Assembly (NCBI GenBank): GCA_030737835.1
Contig: CM060850.1
Span: forward strand, 25,720,296 to 25,784,295
Direction: 5' to 3'
Source of the DNA: Acorus gramineus
Lineage: Eukaryota > Streptophyta > Magnoliopsida > Acorales > Acoraceae
Length of the DNA stretch: 64,000 bases
Of this stretch, positions 25,785 through 36,889 are shown one piece after another. The first letter of the stretch is position 1. Each line of letters begins with the position of its first letter. A program made the translations under genes and the position numbers. The notes beneath the pieces are model-generated. The model made no database searches and was not told the origin of the DNA. It was given only the letters and a program-made list of their open reading frames with translations.

Positions 25785-27777
25785 ATGGAAACAACTAGGA
25801 CTGATAGTTTAGAGAGTGAATAGCGATTATAAATTTAGAGATTATTACATTTGCAACATTACTAAAGTAATATATAAAATCGTCTAACTCATTATATTTT
25901 CACTTATCTGAGTATATATGTTACAAAATCATATATAAAACGCATTAATCATCATACTAATATATTTTATTTTATTTGATTAAAGTACATACTTAATTAA
26001 CTAAGTATATGCATAAAAAATATTAAAATTATAGGAAACTTGGTCCCGTACTATTTTTCTTACAAAAACATTTGGGCGGTATGTAAAAAAAGAACCGAAG
26101 GTAACATTTTTTTAATATTTATGAATCCATATAACTCTTTGACTAACAACCCCCTAAAAACATTTATGTAAATCTAAAAAACCCCATGAGTTAAATTTCC
26201 ATTGACAAATAAAGAATATTTTGCGACTATTCTATTTGATTAACCATGACTGAAAACATTGTATATTAAAATGTGTTAAAAATGTAAAAATTAATTTGTA
26301 AATGATAATGTTATCCCTCCGAATATATTATAAAACTTTTTTTTGAAGATATAAAATCATCGTTTACAGATGATTTTTCATATTTTTAATACATTGTAAG
26401 AGTTTTTTTGATATACCTTGTTTTTAGTCAGGGTCAATCAAATAAAATATTCATTATTTGTCAATAAAAATTTAATTCAGGAAACTATCTAAATTTACAT
26501 AAGTGTTTTTAAGAGAGTTACATGTCTTATATAGATTTGAGAAAAAATCATGGAATTATATAGATATTTCCACATGATCTATGGTTTAAAATCATCTTTG
26601 TACCATGGTCCACATATTGGAAGGGTGGAAATAAAATGGGCCCCACCAATAAGGATAGCTAACAATGATTGCTGTAGGGGTGGACTGCTACATGAAAACC
26701 TTCCATTTCGGTCTTTGTCGGTTGCGTCCACTGCACCTCACCCAAACATCATCTCCACCTCTCCTCATCTGCTGCTCTCTGTTCCTGCTCCCCCCTCTTT
26801 GTCCCACTATTTTTTTTTATTTTCATTCTGTTCCCCTGTAACTCTCTAACCTTACTTTTATTAATTAATTTAACAAAAAAAAGTTAGCAAATTAAGAAGG
26901 GCATTCATTAACTATAATTCATGTTTTATTGGATCCCACACTTGTTGATTAGGTATTTAAAATATATGAATAGCTCGTGACCAAATATTACAAGCACCCA
27001 CTGCAACACATGGAGATTCACATAATTTAGTCCCACATTTCAAACAAGTTGACAACCGATCGAGTGTTGCAATTGAGTGCACAACGTGCCCATGCATGAT
27101 CTCCCGTCCATTTCCGCATGCATTAATGCATATATATATATATTTGAAACAAAATCATCACTGTCTCCTATTTATGTAATTAATAACAAAAAGGTTGTTC
27201 CTCCGTATGATGATCCTGTTTTTAGCACTTAATGACCATCGATTGTGTTGGGCTTTGTTTAAAAATCTGAATTAATCAATGAGTCAACCAATCCATTTTA
27301 CCGGTAATCCAATACGAAAGTATTTTAAGATATATATGTTAAAATACATAATAAAAAAGGTTAACGTATAAAGTCAGTGATAAATAAATAAATAAATTAA
27401 TATAACTCTATTAAATTAGATGTGTACTTGGCCACCAGTTGAAATGTACGATCAAATTAAAATTCAACATGAAAAACATATATTGAATAAAATTTTGCAA
27501 GATACAGCCATATTGGTTAATCAGGTGAGTGACATTCATTTTTTTTTCTTGCAATTGTTTAGAAAATTATACACATCTGTTGAGTCAATAGACTCAAAAA
27601 CAGATCACATTCTATACCGAAGACTTCCAATGACAGAACGGATTCTCCACCGTCCGATCCAGATCCAACGGATACACACACACACACACACACAAAAAAA
27701 ACTCACATTATTATATTCAACAGTAATCGAAAAGTCAGAAAAAAAAAAAATCACAAAAATCAATGCCGAGATTTCTG
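25785..27777. other. AT-rich spacer with a fold-back MITE
   Basis: Contains the fold-back MITE at 26122-26560, a C/T-rich stretch (26690-26850), a short TA run near 27130, and plain AT-rich DNA up to the 3' end of the DUF668 gene, where there is a (CA)n run near 27676. No exon. Confidence 0.4.
26122..26560. mobile_element. Fold-back MITE, copy A
   Basis: The left half (GAGTTAAATTTCCATTGAC, ATTTGATTAACCATGACTGA) returns in inverted order in the right half (TAGTCAGGGTCAATCAAATA, TTGTCAATAAAAATTTAATT). Related copies lie at about 33062-33480 and 51841-55916. Edges are approximate. Confidence 0.65.
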
Positions 27778-29196
27778 TTAATGATGAATCAATCGATCGT
27801 GACCGTCCGATGAAGCCGACAAGCCTTTCGCGCTCATCTCCATCTCGAACCGCCACAAGTAATTCAGCCCCACCAGCAACTCCACGATCGCCGCCTCCGC
27901 CTTCTCCGTGTTCGCGTAGTGAAGGGTCTGAACTAACATCACGTGTTCCCTCTCCTTCGCCGGCGCCTCCGCCCCCGCCGCCGCATCCGCGGCGGAGGAT
28001 CTCCGCCGGTCGAAGCTCCGGTCCGCCTGCCACCGAATCATGGCGTGCGCGAGCGGCGAGAGCCAATCGAGGATCCTCGCCACGGCGGACCTCCACTCCT
28101 CCGCCAGCCCCGCATCGCCGGCCCCAACCGTCGCCACTCCCCTCAGCCGCTCCCGCAGCGCCGCCCGGAGACTCCCCGTCAGCATCCCGTACAGATCGTC
28201 CCTTGCGTCGGATCCGATCAGCCTCGGCGACCTCACCATCCTCTCGATCACAACGATCAGGTTCGCGTAGTGGAGCCCCAGCCCGGCAAACCCTAGCGTG
28301 CTCGGCGGGGGGGACAAAATCGCCGATCCGAGCTCGAAAACCCCCCGTCGCTTCTCAATCGCCGGCGATTGAGGCGGGGAGGGGTGGACGGCGGAGGAAA
28401 CGGAGATCCGAGGAGGCGCCGGAGGGGGGTCTTCGTCGGAGAGGCGGAATGCGCGGCCGATTCGGAAGAGGAGGGTGAAGGCGAAAGGGGCGAGGAGCGA
28501 GACGGCGGAATCGAAGGATTTCCCCCAAAGAGAGGTCTCTTTCAGGTACTTCACCTCCTGTTTCAGATACAAAACCCTCCTCTGCGCGTCATTTAGGGTT
28601 TCGATTTGGTGCGAGAACCGCCGAATCACGTGCTCCGCCTCGGAGAGCTCCTCCATCTTCTTGTAGAGGGAGGCCGTGGAGGAGACGAAGCGGTCCATCC
28701 GCTTCGATTTCACGTCCATCTCCTTGGACGAGAGGATCCAACGGTGGTGGTGGTGGTGGTTGGGATCGGGGGATCCGGAGCGTTCGAGATGGGAGAAGAG
28801 GGAGGGGAAGCGGCGGAGGGTGGGGTGGGAGCAGAGGAGGGAGAGGCGGAGGAGGGATGAGGAGGAGAGGCGGAGGGAGTCGGAGATCTCGGCGAGGGAG
28901 AGGGAGAGGAGGAGGTCGGGGTCGGAGGAGACGATGCGGAGGACGCCGTCGGTGGCGATGGAGGAGAGCGTGAGGGAGGAGAGGGAGCGCCAGATGTGGA
29001 GGAGCTTCGACATCAGACTCGCCACTTCGAAGGAGAGGACGCCGATCTTGGTGGAGGAGGAGGACGGCGGCGGAGGTGGGACGTTGGTGAGGCGGCGGGA
29101 GTCGGCGACGGCGTCCTTGGAGGGTCTTAAAAGGGAGTCGAGGCCGGTCCTTGTGAGGACGGTCCGGACTTTGACGAGCAATGACTCCAGAGCCAT
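27778..29196 (-). CDS. DUF3475/DUF668 protein (PSI1-related), intronless
   Basis: 472 residues in one exon. DUF3475 lies near residues 51-107 (IGVLSFEVASLMSKLLHIWR). DUF668 lies near residues 300-395 (LGLHYANLIVVIERMVRSPR ... ARDDLYGMLTGSLRAALRER). The conserved tail is VQTLHYANTEKAEAAIVELL, ending in VGLNYLWRFE. The family includes Arabidopsis PSK SIMULATOR 1 (PSI1), which promotes growth downstream of phytosulfokine/brassinosteroid signals. This shorter intronless type (compare At5g51670 and At3g23160) has no well-defined role, so no specific function is claimed. The first Met (MALESLLVKV) fits the family. The gene is extremely GC-rich, with Pro, Ser and His runs (NHHHHH near 146-151). Long frames on the opposite strand are shadows of this bias. 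Confidence 0.95.
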   Translation of the reverse strand: MALESLLVKVRTVLTRTGLDSLLRPSKDAVADSRRLTNVPPPPPSSSSTKIGVLSFEVASLMSKLLHIWRSLSSLTLSSIATDGVLRIVSSDPDLLLSLSLAEISDSLRLSSSSLLRLSLLCSHPTLRRFPSLFSHLERSGSPDPNHHHHHRWILSSKEMDVKSKRMDRFVSSTASLYKKMEELSEAEHVIRRFSHQIETLNDAQRRVLYLKQEVKYLKETSLWGKSFDSAVSLLAPFAFTLLFRIGRAFRLSDEDPPPAPPRISVSSAVHPSPPQSPAIEKRRGVFELGSAILSPPPSTLGFAGLGLHYANLIVVIERMVRSPRLIGSDARDDLYGMLTGSLRAALRERLRGVATVGAGDAGLAEEWRSAVARILDWLSPLAHAMIRWQADRSFDRRRSSAADAAAGAEAPAKEREHVMLVQTLHYANTEKAEAAIVELLVGLNYLWRFEMEMSAKGLSASSDGHDRLIHH

Positions 29197-30100
29197 TGAT
29201 GAAGGTAAGCTCTGCTACTCTGTTTTGATTCCTTCTACTCTGCTTTGCTTGTTTTTAATAAGTTATATATATATTACATATAAATATATGTACATATTAT
29301 GGGGAGGGGTAGAGGTGAATTATTGGAGATGGGAGGGGGGATGTGATAGGGAGCTTGTGTGGGGTGTTTGAATGAGCTGTTGGAGAGGTATGGAAAGAAT
29401 GAGAGAGAGATGAGTGAAAATATAGAGGGAGGGAGGTTGGCAGCTGTTTTTCTTTTTGTTTTTTTGAGTTTTATTTTGCACATATCCCCCCTTGAAGAAT
29501 TTTCTGTGTATCAGAAACCCCTACATAAATATATATATATAAACACTTATTAATGTGCATGATGCTCCCAATTTTGGTTGGCATTGAGCTACTGACAGAT
29601 GTCTGATATTTTTAAAGTTGGAATATTCATATTGAGTTAAATTACTTTCTTTATCCACACACTCCATTTATTTAGGGGTGACAGTTTAATGAGTTTTATG
29701 GGTAATATGACCTGATCCTACCTTATTAGGTGAGATTGAATTAGTTGTTTTTCAGACTCCTCCCAACCCACCCATTACAATGCACATGTTGGATTTGAGT
29801 TTTGTGTTTAAAATTTGACTCAATATGCTAACCCTATCTAACTAAATTAGGTGATTAAGATTTATAAAAATGAAAATTAATGCCTATGTTAGTTGAAACT
29901 CAACTGCCATCATTCTTTTTTTTTTCTTTCTCAATCCATTCAATTTTCTTTCTTTCACAAAAAAATAACTCAAAATACATTCATCCTTGAATACAGTCAA
30001 TCATATGTCGCTCATATATATATATATATAATAAATGATGCCATATGACATTTCCATGTTTGATATTTTATGAGATTTTAATTTTATCATTTACCTTATG
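29197..30100. other. Promoter region of the DUF668 gene, then AT-rich spacer
   Basis: Immediately upstream (minus strand) is a leader rich in CTACTCTG words, then a TA-rich TATA-like tract at about 29258-29300. Further out is AT-rich DNA with a (TA)n run near 30016. No exon. Confidence 0.4.
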
Positions 30101-31260
30101 TAGAGGATAAAACCTACCTCGATTGAATAAGGAATATGTATATTCGAACAAATTAGAAATCAAGAAAGGTTTACGCTGAATTCTGGCGGTGTTCACCTTG
30201 GAGTCTGAGTCTCAGGTGCATCTCAGGTTAGACTTCTAAGGGCTACATGTCTGAGGTGTGAAGACTTGGTCATCCTAAGATCAAGCATGTTTGAGAATGT
30301 GAAGCGCATCTGACACACATGATCGACTCATCTTAGAAATATCACACCCAAGTATATCGAATTATACTAATACGTCTAAAAAGATGTGATAGTTGGAGTC
30401 AAGTCACTAGGTAGACTTAGCCTCCGTTTGGAACGAGAATAAGCCCTTGGATAACCTAGTATTGACTGGAATATGGATTTTAACCTGTTTGTTTGCCTGG
30501 TATAACCTGAGATATCTTATGCAGAATAAACTGGTATAAAGTGGTATATAGATTCCAACCAACCTCTGGAATTAAAGTTATCCTAGGTCATTTCATCTAA
30601 AGAATATGTGGGTCCACTGTTAAATCAATTATCATCACCTTTTATAAATCACATGTCAAATCAACTATCATTATTTTTTTACCTTTTATAAATTCTTATC
30701 CATACTTTATTCACATTTTACCCAAACAACAAAACATTTATTGTTACGTTTATCAACAAGAATAATTCAAAACACAACCAAACATAAAATCACTTTATCC
30801 TTATTTATACTCACTTATGCCAGAATAAATATATACCCAAGAATAAATCTTATTCCCGTTCCAAACAGGGGCTTACTAAAAAAAAGGGAAAAATGAGCAT
30901 ATGTGGCAACCACAGATTAGGTCCATATAGAAGATTCTTCCACTTCAACAAAGTATATTCAGCACACCATCATCAACCTATAAATAGAGGAATACCCCCT
31001 CAAATCTTATCTAACTTGAGCATTGGAGTTTATAGGCTGACATCACACCAGTGTGAGAGAGGATTTCGAATGTCGTAGATCTTTAGCTTCAGAGCCTCTC
31101 TGCGACAAGATTCTCAGATTGCAAATCTTTGGATTCTATCTTACCTGGGTCAATCTAGATCAACTGAGGATATCCAGAGTCCAGACCTCTACACCTTGTG
31201 AAAAACAAAGCCAAGAAATTTATTTGGCCTTATATGTAATTTTGAGTGAATGATCTATCT
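30100..31260 (+). mobile_element. Probable Ty3/gypsy-type LTR remnant, interrupted by a MITE
   Basis: The stretch after the MITE has CCTATAAATAGAGGAATACC (30979 onward) followed by TTGAGCATTGGAGTTTATAG-type sequence and a run of short CT/GA words, which resembles the promoter and R-U5 region of plant gypsy LTRs. No partner LTR or internal region was found, so it is at most a broken solo LTR or fragment. Edges are uncertain. Confidence 0.35.
30420..30872. mobile_element. PIF/Harbinger-type MITE, copy 1
   Basis: 453 bp with inverted ends GCCTCCGTTTGGAACGAGAA and TTCCCGTTCCAAACAGGGGC, flanked by TTA on both sides (30417-30419 and 30873-30875), the 3-bp duplication typical of Harbinger. A full-length relative in reverse orientation is at 61931-62382. 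Confidence 0.88.
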
Positions 31261-32491
31261 ACGTTACGTATTGTGAGATATTTTGATGAATTTTCAAATG
31301 TTTCGTGTACTATATGTAACGACTATTTAAGTTTTACATATTTTAAAGGTTGTAGCATTTTCTTGTATTATGTGGACACCACATTCTTTATTTTTATCTT
31401 AGAATAATTTATAATTTTTCTTTTTTGATGTAATTTCTTTCATATAAAAAATAACTAGATTGTCTTATAAATTTTTTATTATATATATAGGGATCCATCC
31501 GATTAGAGTAACCTTCAACGGAGTGGGGTTAGTGTGTATTTAATGATGTAAAACCCAGAGGGAGACAAATAGCAGGTATGAATTTCAAAGTTGTAAAATC
31601 TAGGATGGGATGTAGTGGATACGCAAGCGAGCATTATGAACCAGATTAGTTTAGTTTAAATATATATTCTAATTTTGTAGCACATGAATGATAAAACAGA
31701 AAAGAAGAAATTTTTTGTTTAGTCGAGGTACACATGAGTGTCAAAAAAAATAGTGTATGAACAAACAAAGGGTACCAATAGGTGGATCAGCACGTTGATA
31801 ATGATATTATCAGGCTTTTGACTATATAGAATGAATGGGTTGATGATTCTTTTTTTTTCTTTTTTTTTTAATCGGAGGGATTCTCTGTGGTTGACCTTAT
31901 GATCGAACTGGAAAAGCTACCTACGCCTGTTTGTCCTGGTCTCACAAAAATTTGGTTGATAACTTTTAGTTCTTATACTCAACTGTTTTTTTTTTTTTTT
32001 TTATGCTTTGCTTTATTTACATTAAGCCTTGGGTTTTGGTGTTTGTCAATGGGTTAAATCTAAAAGCTTAAATATGCATTGTTTATCAGTGTTCTATTTT
32101 GAACAATGCATTGTTGATGACTTGATGATTCCACCCACAACTTTTTTTTTTAGAAACTCTGATCTCTAGTATATTTTGGTTTTTTTAATTGTATATAATT
32201 CATCTAATGTATGATAAAGTATGTATCTGAAAAAAATCATTGTAAAATAATAACAAATATTTAAGAGGTGTTTATGCACAATCTTAAAAGGAAAATGAAA
32301 TAAAGGAAGAGCTAGAATTTAGATCAAAAGAAAAGTGATGAAAAATATAAAAAAATTTTTTTGATCGATTTCATGATATTTGTGAATCTAATCTTCCTCT
32401 CCAATATGATATTACGGTATTAGTATAAATAAAAATTCCGTTGCGATGAAAGTGATAAAATCATTTAATTTTGTCTTTTTTTTATTTTTTA
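31261..32491. other. AT-rich spacer
   Basis: No exon or clear transposon end. Several poly-T runs (near 31851, 31988 and 32141). Confidence 0.35.
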
Positions 32492-32574
32492 TGCTGGCTA
32501 TGGGGTTCGAACCCATGCGCACTTATGTGCAGAAGATCTTAAGTCTTCCCCCTTAACCACTCGGGCAAACCAGC
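32492..32574 (-). tRNA. tRNA-Leu (anticodon UAA)
   Basis: Read on the minus strand, 83 nt fold as a type II tRNA. The acceptor stem GCTGGTT pairs with AGCCAGC (one G-U) and the discriminator is A. The D stem is CCC/GGG. The anticodon stem GAAGA/TCTTC encloses loop CTTAAGA, giving anticodon TAA. A long variable arm (TGCAC-ATAA-GTGCG) is typical of Leu/Ser. The T arm is ATGGG-TTCGAAC-CCCAT. The B box GGTTCGAACCC is perfect and no intron is present. The DNA after the gene is A-rich, with no close T run to end Pol III transcription. Confidence 0.93.
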
Positions 32575-35455
32575 CTTTTTGTTTTAAATAAAACAAAATA
32601 AAAAAGGAAAATAAAAGAAATGTTTTGCTTTTCATTGTTTCACTTGAACATTTATTTTGAACGATTATTCCTCATTTTTCTTTATGAAATGTTTACATTG
32701 CAAAACAACGTGCAAAATGTTTTCATTTTTTTTATTTTGGTGTAAAAAATGTTTTCATTTTGAATTGACTGCGGATCAACGCCCATTAACAATTATTTAT
32801 TGAAACCATCTTGGATTAATGCAATAATGATATTGCTTGGTATCGCGTGCACATGTGAAACACAAAACACTCATGTCTAAGTACCCGCACGTGTGCTGTA
32901 CGATTAAGGAGGACAACCATGAAAGAACCTCACGTGCGTGCTCTAGTGTATAAGGAATTGACTATTAATAAGTGATGGAAGATACTAAAATTCAGTCAGA
33001 AAAAAGGGCATGCAGTGGACTGTTAATGGGTTCTGACTTGACTTTAATACTGTCGAGATTATTTTTTAAAATTCACGTAACTCTATAAAAATACTTTTTA
33101 AATTTAAATAACACCCTAAATAAAATTTATATTTATAGATGATGAATATTTTATGAATAATATGTTTGGTTAATCATAATAGAAAATTCAATATTCTAAA
33201 AAAATCATATAATGTGTGAAAAATGGTGAAAATCTTTTATAAATAACGATTTTATTCCTTTAGATAGAGTTTTATAATACATCCAGAAAATGTACAAGCG
33301 TCATTTTCATATGATTTTTCACATTTTTAACACCCTGAGGGTTAATCAAACTAAATATTTATAAAATATTCATCATCTATAAACGAAAGTTTTATTCGGG
33401 GGGCTATTTGGATTTATTAGATATTTTCAAGGGATTTTATGGATTTTAAGGAAAGTCAGGGGATTATATGAATTTTTTCCCTTTTTTAAATGTTTACGTA
33501 CACATTCTTTTAGCTCTACAATACATTAGCCATGAGAGATAAAAATATGAGTTTAAAATCAAAACTACTCATTTGATTATACAAACCTAGCTACCTACAC
33601 CCATAATTGTGTTTTCGGTACTATCTGATGTTGGTTTAGTTTGAACTCGTTTACCCTAAGTTAAAAAATAATTTGTGAATGATTTTTTTTTTTTTGGGAT
33701 AACATATGAGAATCTTATTCCAAGGAATTTCAAGGAAAAAAAAGACGAAGTATCTCTTTACAAGATTAAAAAGAAAGGAAAAATACAATGATGTTTTTTT
33801 CCAACAATTAAATTAGTCTTTCATGTTTTTTGTTTTTCTTAAAAAAAAAAAAAAAAAAAAAAAGAGGATCACGTTTTTTTTTTCTTTCCTCTCTCTTTAT
33901 TGTCCTTCAACTGTTTTGATAACAGTGGATCTCACTTTGGATCCACTTCCCCTTGATTTGATAAGATACGGTGGGATCAGATCATTCAGTCAAATACAAA
34001 ATCATTTTTAAAATATTGAGATGATATAAGGTTGCACGTGCATGTGTGAGTAAATCATGAGTGTAGTCAAAGATAGTGACTCATCGAAGGCACATGTCGG
34101 ATCACCAATGAACCATTAAGGACATAGCAGTTAGTGGTTGGTCTGACAAACACACGACATAACACGTGACAGACAGTGATTGAGCAAATAAATACAAGTC
34201 CTAAATTGTGCAAGTGAAAAAATATATTAAAAAGCAATTTATTATTTAGTAATTATATCATATTATTTTCACACAAAATTTGATAGAATCTTATTTTGTA
34301 AGAGAACTTTGTCTTCATATACATGGCTGAAATTGCACTAGAATCGAAGGATTTTGACACATACAAGATCCTCTACATTAAAAGATATGGCTCAAAAATT
34401 AAAAGTTAGATTACTTAAAATGGGCCCCTTATATATCTTTATTTGAACGGTTGTGATAAATTTTTTTTTTTTTTTTTTGTTGTTGTAATGATTCATTTGG
34501 ATAGGAGGCAGAGGTGAGTGGTTTTCGATGAGACCCTCTTTTTTGTTATTGCACGCCAAATGGGTGGGGACAAAACCATGTTGACTTGTCGGAAGATTTG
34601 AAAGCCAATCCCATTATATAAATTAGGACGTCTCTTCTCGTTTTGAGGATTGTCACATTCTATAAAATTGAATTATTTATAAAAGTTATAGATAAGAAAG
34701 TATCATTTCTGTCGAATCTTATATGTAAACGAAGAGGTAGTACATAAACTTTTACATCATTTTGACCTTCTCATGAAAAGATTTAATAAAAAAAAGTTGA
34801 CATAAAAATTCGATTCGTATGACAATCAATCCCACAATATCCCCGTTTAGAAGTGATAAGATAATATATCATTTTATCATTGATTAAAAATGTGTTTGGT
34901 TTTTTTTTTTTCAAATTGAATCACATGATCATGACTTATCTATAGAACTTTACAGTATATTTGATCAAGATTATGATGTTTTTATGTAGTCACCACTAAT
35001 CCCTTGGGACCTAGACTGTCTTGTGACAAAAAAAACCATGATTGAATCTAATAGCAATGAGTAAGATAATAAATTTGTTAAATGAAAATTCAGTATATGT
35101 CCAAACAGAAAACTCATAAATAACTCAAAAGTCTCTTTTTAATTAAAAAAGAAATAAATAAATTAAGAGGGTCCTACACAGTAATTAGTGTCCCGTGAGA
35201 TCACCACAAAATTCAATGGATAACTAATTTGTTTTTAAATTTTCATGAATTTAAAATCCTATAAAACACATTTGGTGAGAAAATAAGAGATATAAGTGTA
35301 CATGTACGGTACTATGATTTTTCCAAAAAAGAAAAAAATTGGGGAATGTCCGGTAGGTTTTGGTCAACACTAAAGTGGAACATATTAATACTCTAATTTG
35401 GGGCCAGACAAAATTAATTGCACACATTATATATACATAATGTGACAATAACAAT
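32575..35455. other. AT-rich spacer with a fold-back MITE
   Basis: Apart from fold-back MITE copy B (33062-33480) and poly-A/T runs (33841-33863, 34461-34480) I see no gene. Confidence 0.35.
33062..33480. mobile_element. Fold-back MITE, copy B
   Basis: Ends like ATTTTTTAAAATTCACGTAA and ATTATATGAATTTTTTCC are inverted. Inner words ATAGATGATGAATATTTTAT and ATAAAATATTCATCATCTAT are a near-perfect inverted pair. Same family as copies A and C. Confidence 0.65.
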
Positions 35456-35589
35456 TTGAATTCAAGTTTAAACCACATAGCAGAGTTTGTCAATATCATA
35501 TTGCAGCCAAAGACTCTCACTTGTCCAGAAAAAACCAACCCATTAATCCAAATGCAGCAGCCTATGTTGGGTGGAAATCCAAATCAACC

Positions 35590-35830
35590 CACACTCCTTC
35601 CCTCACAACCCCTCTCAAAAGAGTGTGACATCAGACCATTACAGAGACCACCCTCCCCCACCGAAGCACTCCCCGACGTTGACCGGAGAACAATCGTCCA
35701 CCCAGTAAAAAAAATCCGGTGGGCTCGGCCGCCCAACGCTGACCACGAACCCCGACAACGACGCGTGCCCGTGGGAGTCCACGCGGCGCATCGATCCACC
35801 ATGACATTCCTTCACCGCAGTTCACAATGT
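35590..35830. promoter_or_regulatory. GC-rich island without a gene
   Basis: A block about 240 bp long, rich in C and CpG, stands out from the AT-rich surroundings. It contains GTTGACC (W-box core TTGAC) and ACGCGT words. No convincing exon leads off it on either strand. It could be an orphan promoter, the leader of a non-coding RNA, or a gene relic. Confidence 0.3.
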
Positions 35831-36690
35831 CAAAAGAGAGAGAGAAATGGAGGTAAAATCAATCAGTAACACAGATCCCCACCATGCACTACTAGCATTG
35901 CAAGTGTGTTTTGAGGACCTCCTAATAGTGTAGTCAAAAGGAACCAAAGATGCTATCAAGCATGAGTGAGTCCATAACAACCCATGCGCATATGCACCTT
36001 TGCAAAACATGGGACCTCTGTCTCTCTTTAAGTGGACAGGCCTGGAAAAACCACCTTGAATTTTTTTTTCAGATGCCCCTCCTCACCTTCCATGAATGGA
36101 GTGCGACGGCACGTTAAAATCATCATCGTCGATGTTGTCATTATGTACAGCTTGATAATTCTAATGTTCAAAATAGAGATCTCTAAGGGCATTGGGGAAA
36201 GCTTAGATTTTGTTTTGACCGAAATCCCATCGCATGTTTGCGATGGGATAAAGAAATGTCACCTTCTTCCATATCTTGAATAATATTAGCAATACTGTCA
36301 GCATTGATGATCACACATTCACATTGATAGTGGATAATTACATTGGAAAAGATTACCTATACAATACTTGCATGGTAGCTTATACACATTTCTACACTGA
36401 CTATTCTAAAATCTGACAGTCGAGATATCAGAGCAGTGACATAAGAAACATAGATGCATATCTCTGCATTCCATCATTAACATGACCTGAATGTCCTCAG
36501 CATTCATGTACTTTCTTAAAATTTATGTATTTATTCCAATAAATTGCAAATATACCCACTTCTTTTGTGAGGAAAAAATTACATGCTTCATTTAGCAAAA
36601 CACATATCTCATGGAGAAATGAAAAGTCTGTTCCAACGAAAAGCAAATAACAGTCTTTCAGCCGGTTGACATGACACATCACCTGAAGTC
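35831..36690. other. Spacer with a perfect short hairpin
   Basis: No exon is supported. At 36224-36249 a perfect 11-bp inverted repeat (ATCCCATCGCA, loop TGTT) stands out. Confidence 0.3.
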
Positions 36691-36691
36691 T

Positions 36692-36889
36692 TCAATTCTC
36701 AGGAATGCTTTCTGTTTTTGCTAACATGTTGTTGTTGTTGTGGTATGCACAGAGAAACTTGTTTCCATGTTGTCTGCTATCGTGAAAATTGTCCCAATCG
36801 AGGTCACCTAAGTTAGAAAACAATTGAACCTGAGTGTTTCCAATTTGCTTCGCAATCTCCAGCTGTTCTTCCAGTAGATGCATTTTGTA
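36692..36889 (-). CDS. Possible 3' exon of an unrecognised minus-strand gene
   Basis: After an acceptor-like CTTTTACAG (minus strand), a frame reads YKMHLLEEQLEIAKQIGNTQ and continues for about 66 residues to a TGA at 36692-36694. The start is coiled-coil-like and the tail is Asn/His-rich (HNNNN). I do not recognise the family. Neighbouring exons that would join it were not found, so it may be chance. Confidence 0.22.
   Translation of the reverse strand, partial: YKMHLLEEQLEIAKQIGNTQVQLFSNLGDLDWDNFHDSRQHGNKFLCAYHNNNNMLAKTESIPEN

Noticed and set aside
27420-29371. Long plus-strand frames opposite the DUF668 gene (up to 352 codons)
   Set aside because: Arg/Pro/Ser-rich antisense frames caused by GC-rich codon bias; the minus frame carries both conserved domains.
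35456-35869. 137-codon plus-strand frame over the GC-rich island
   Set aside because: No recognisable domain, and composition alone explains it. Kept only as an orphan island.
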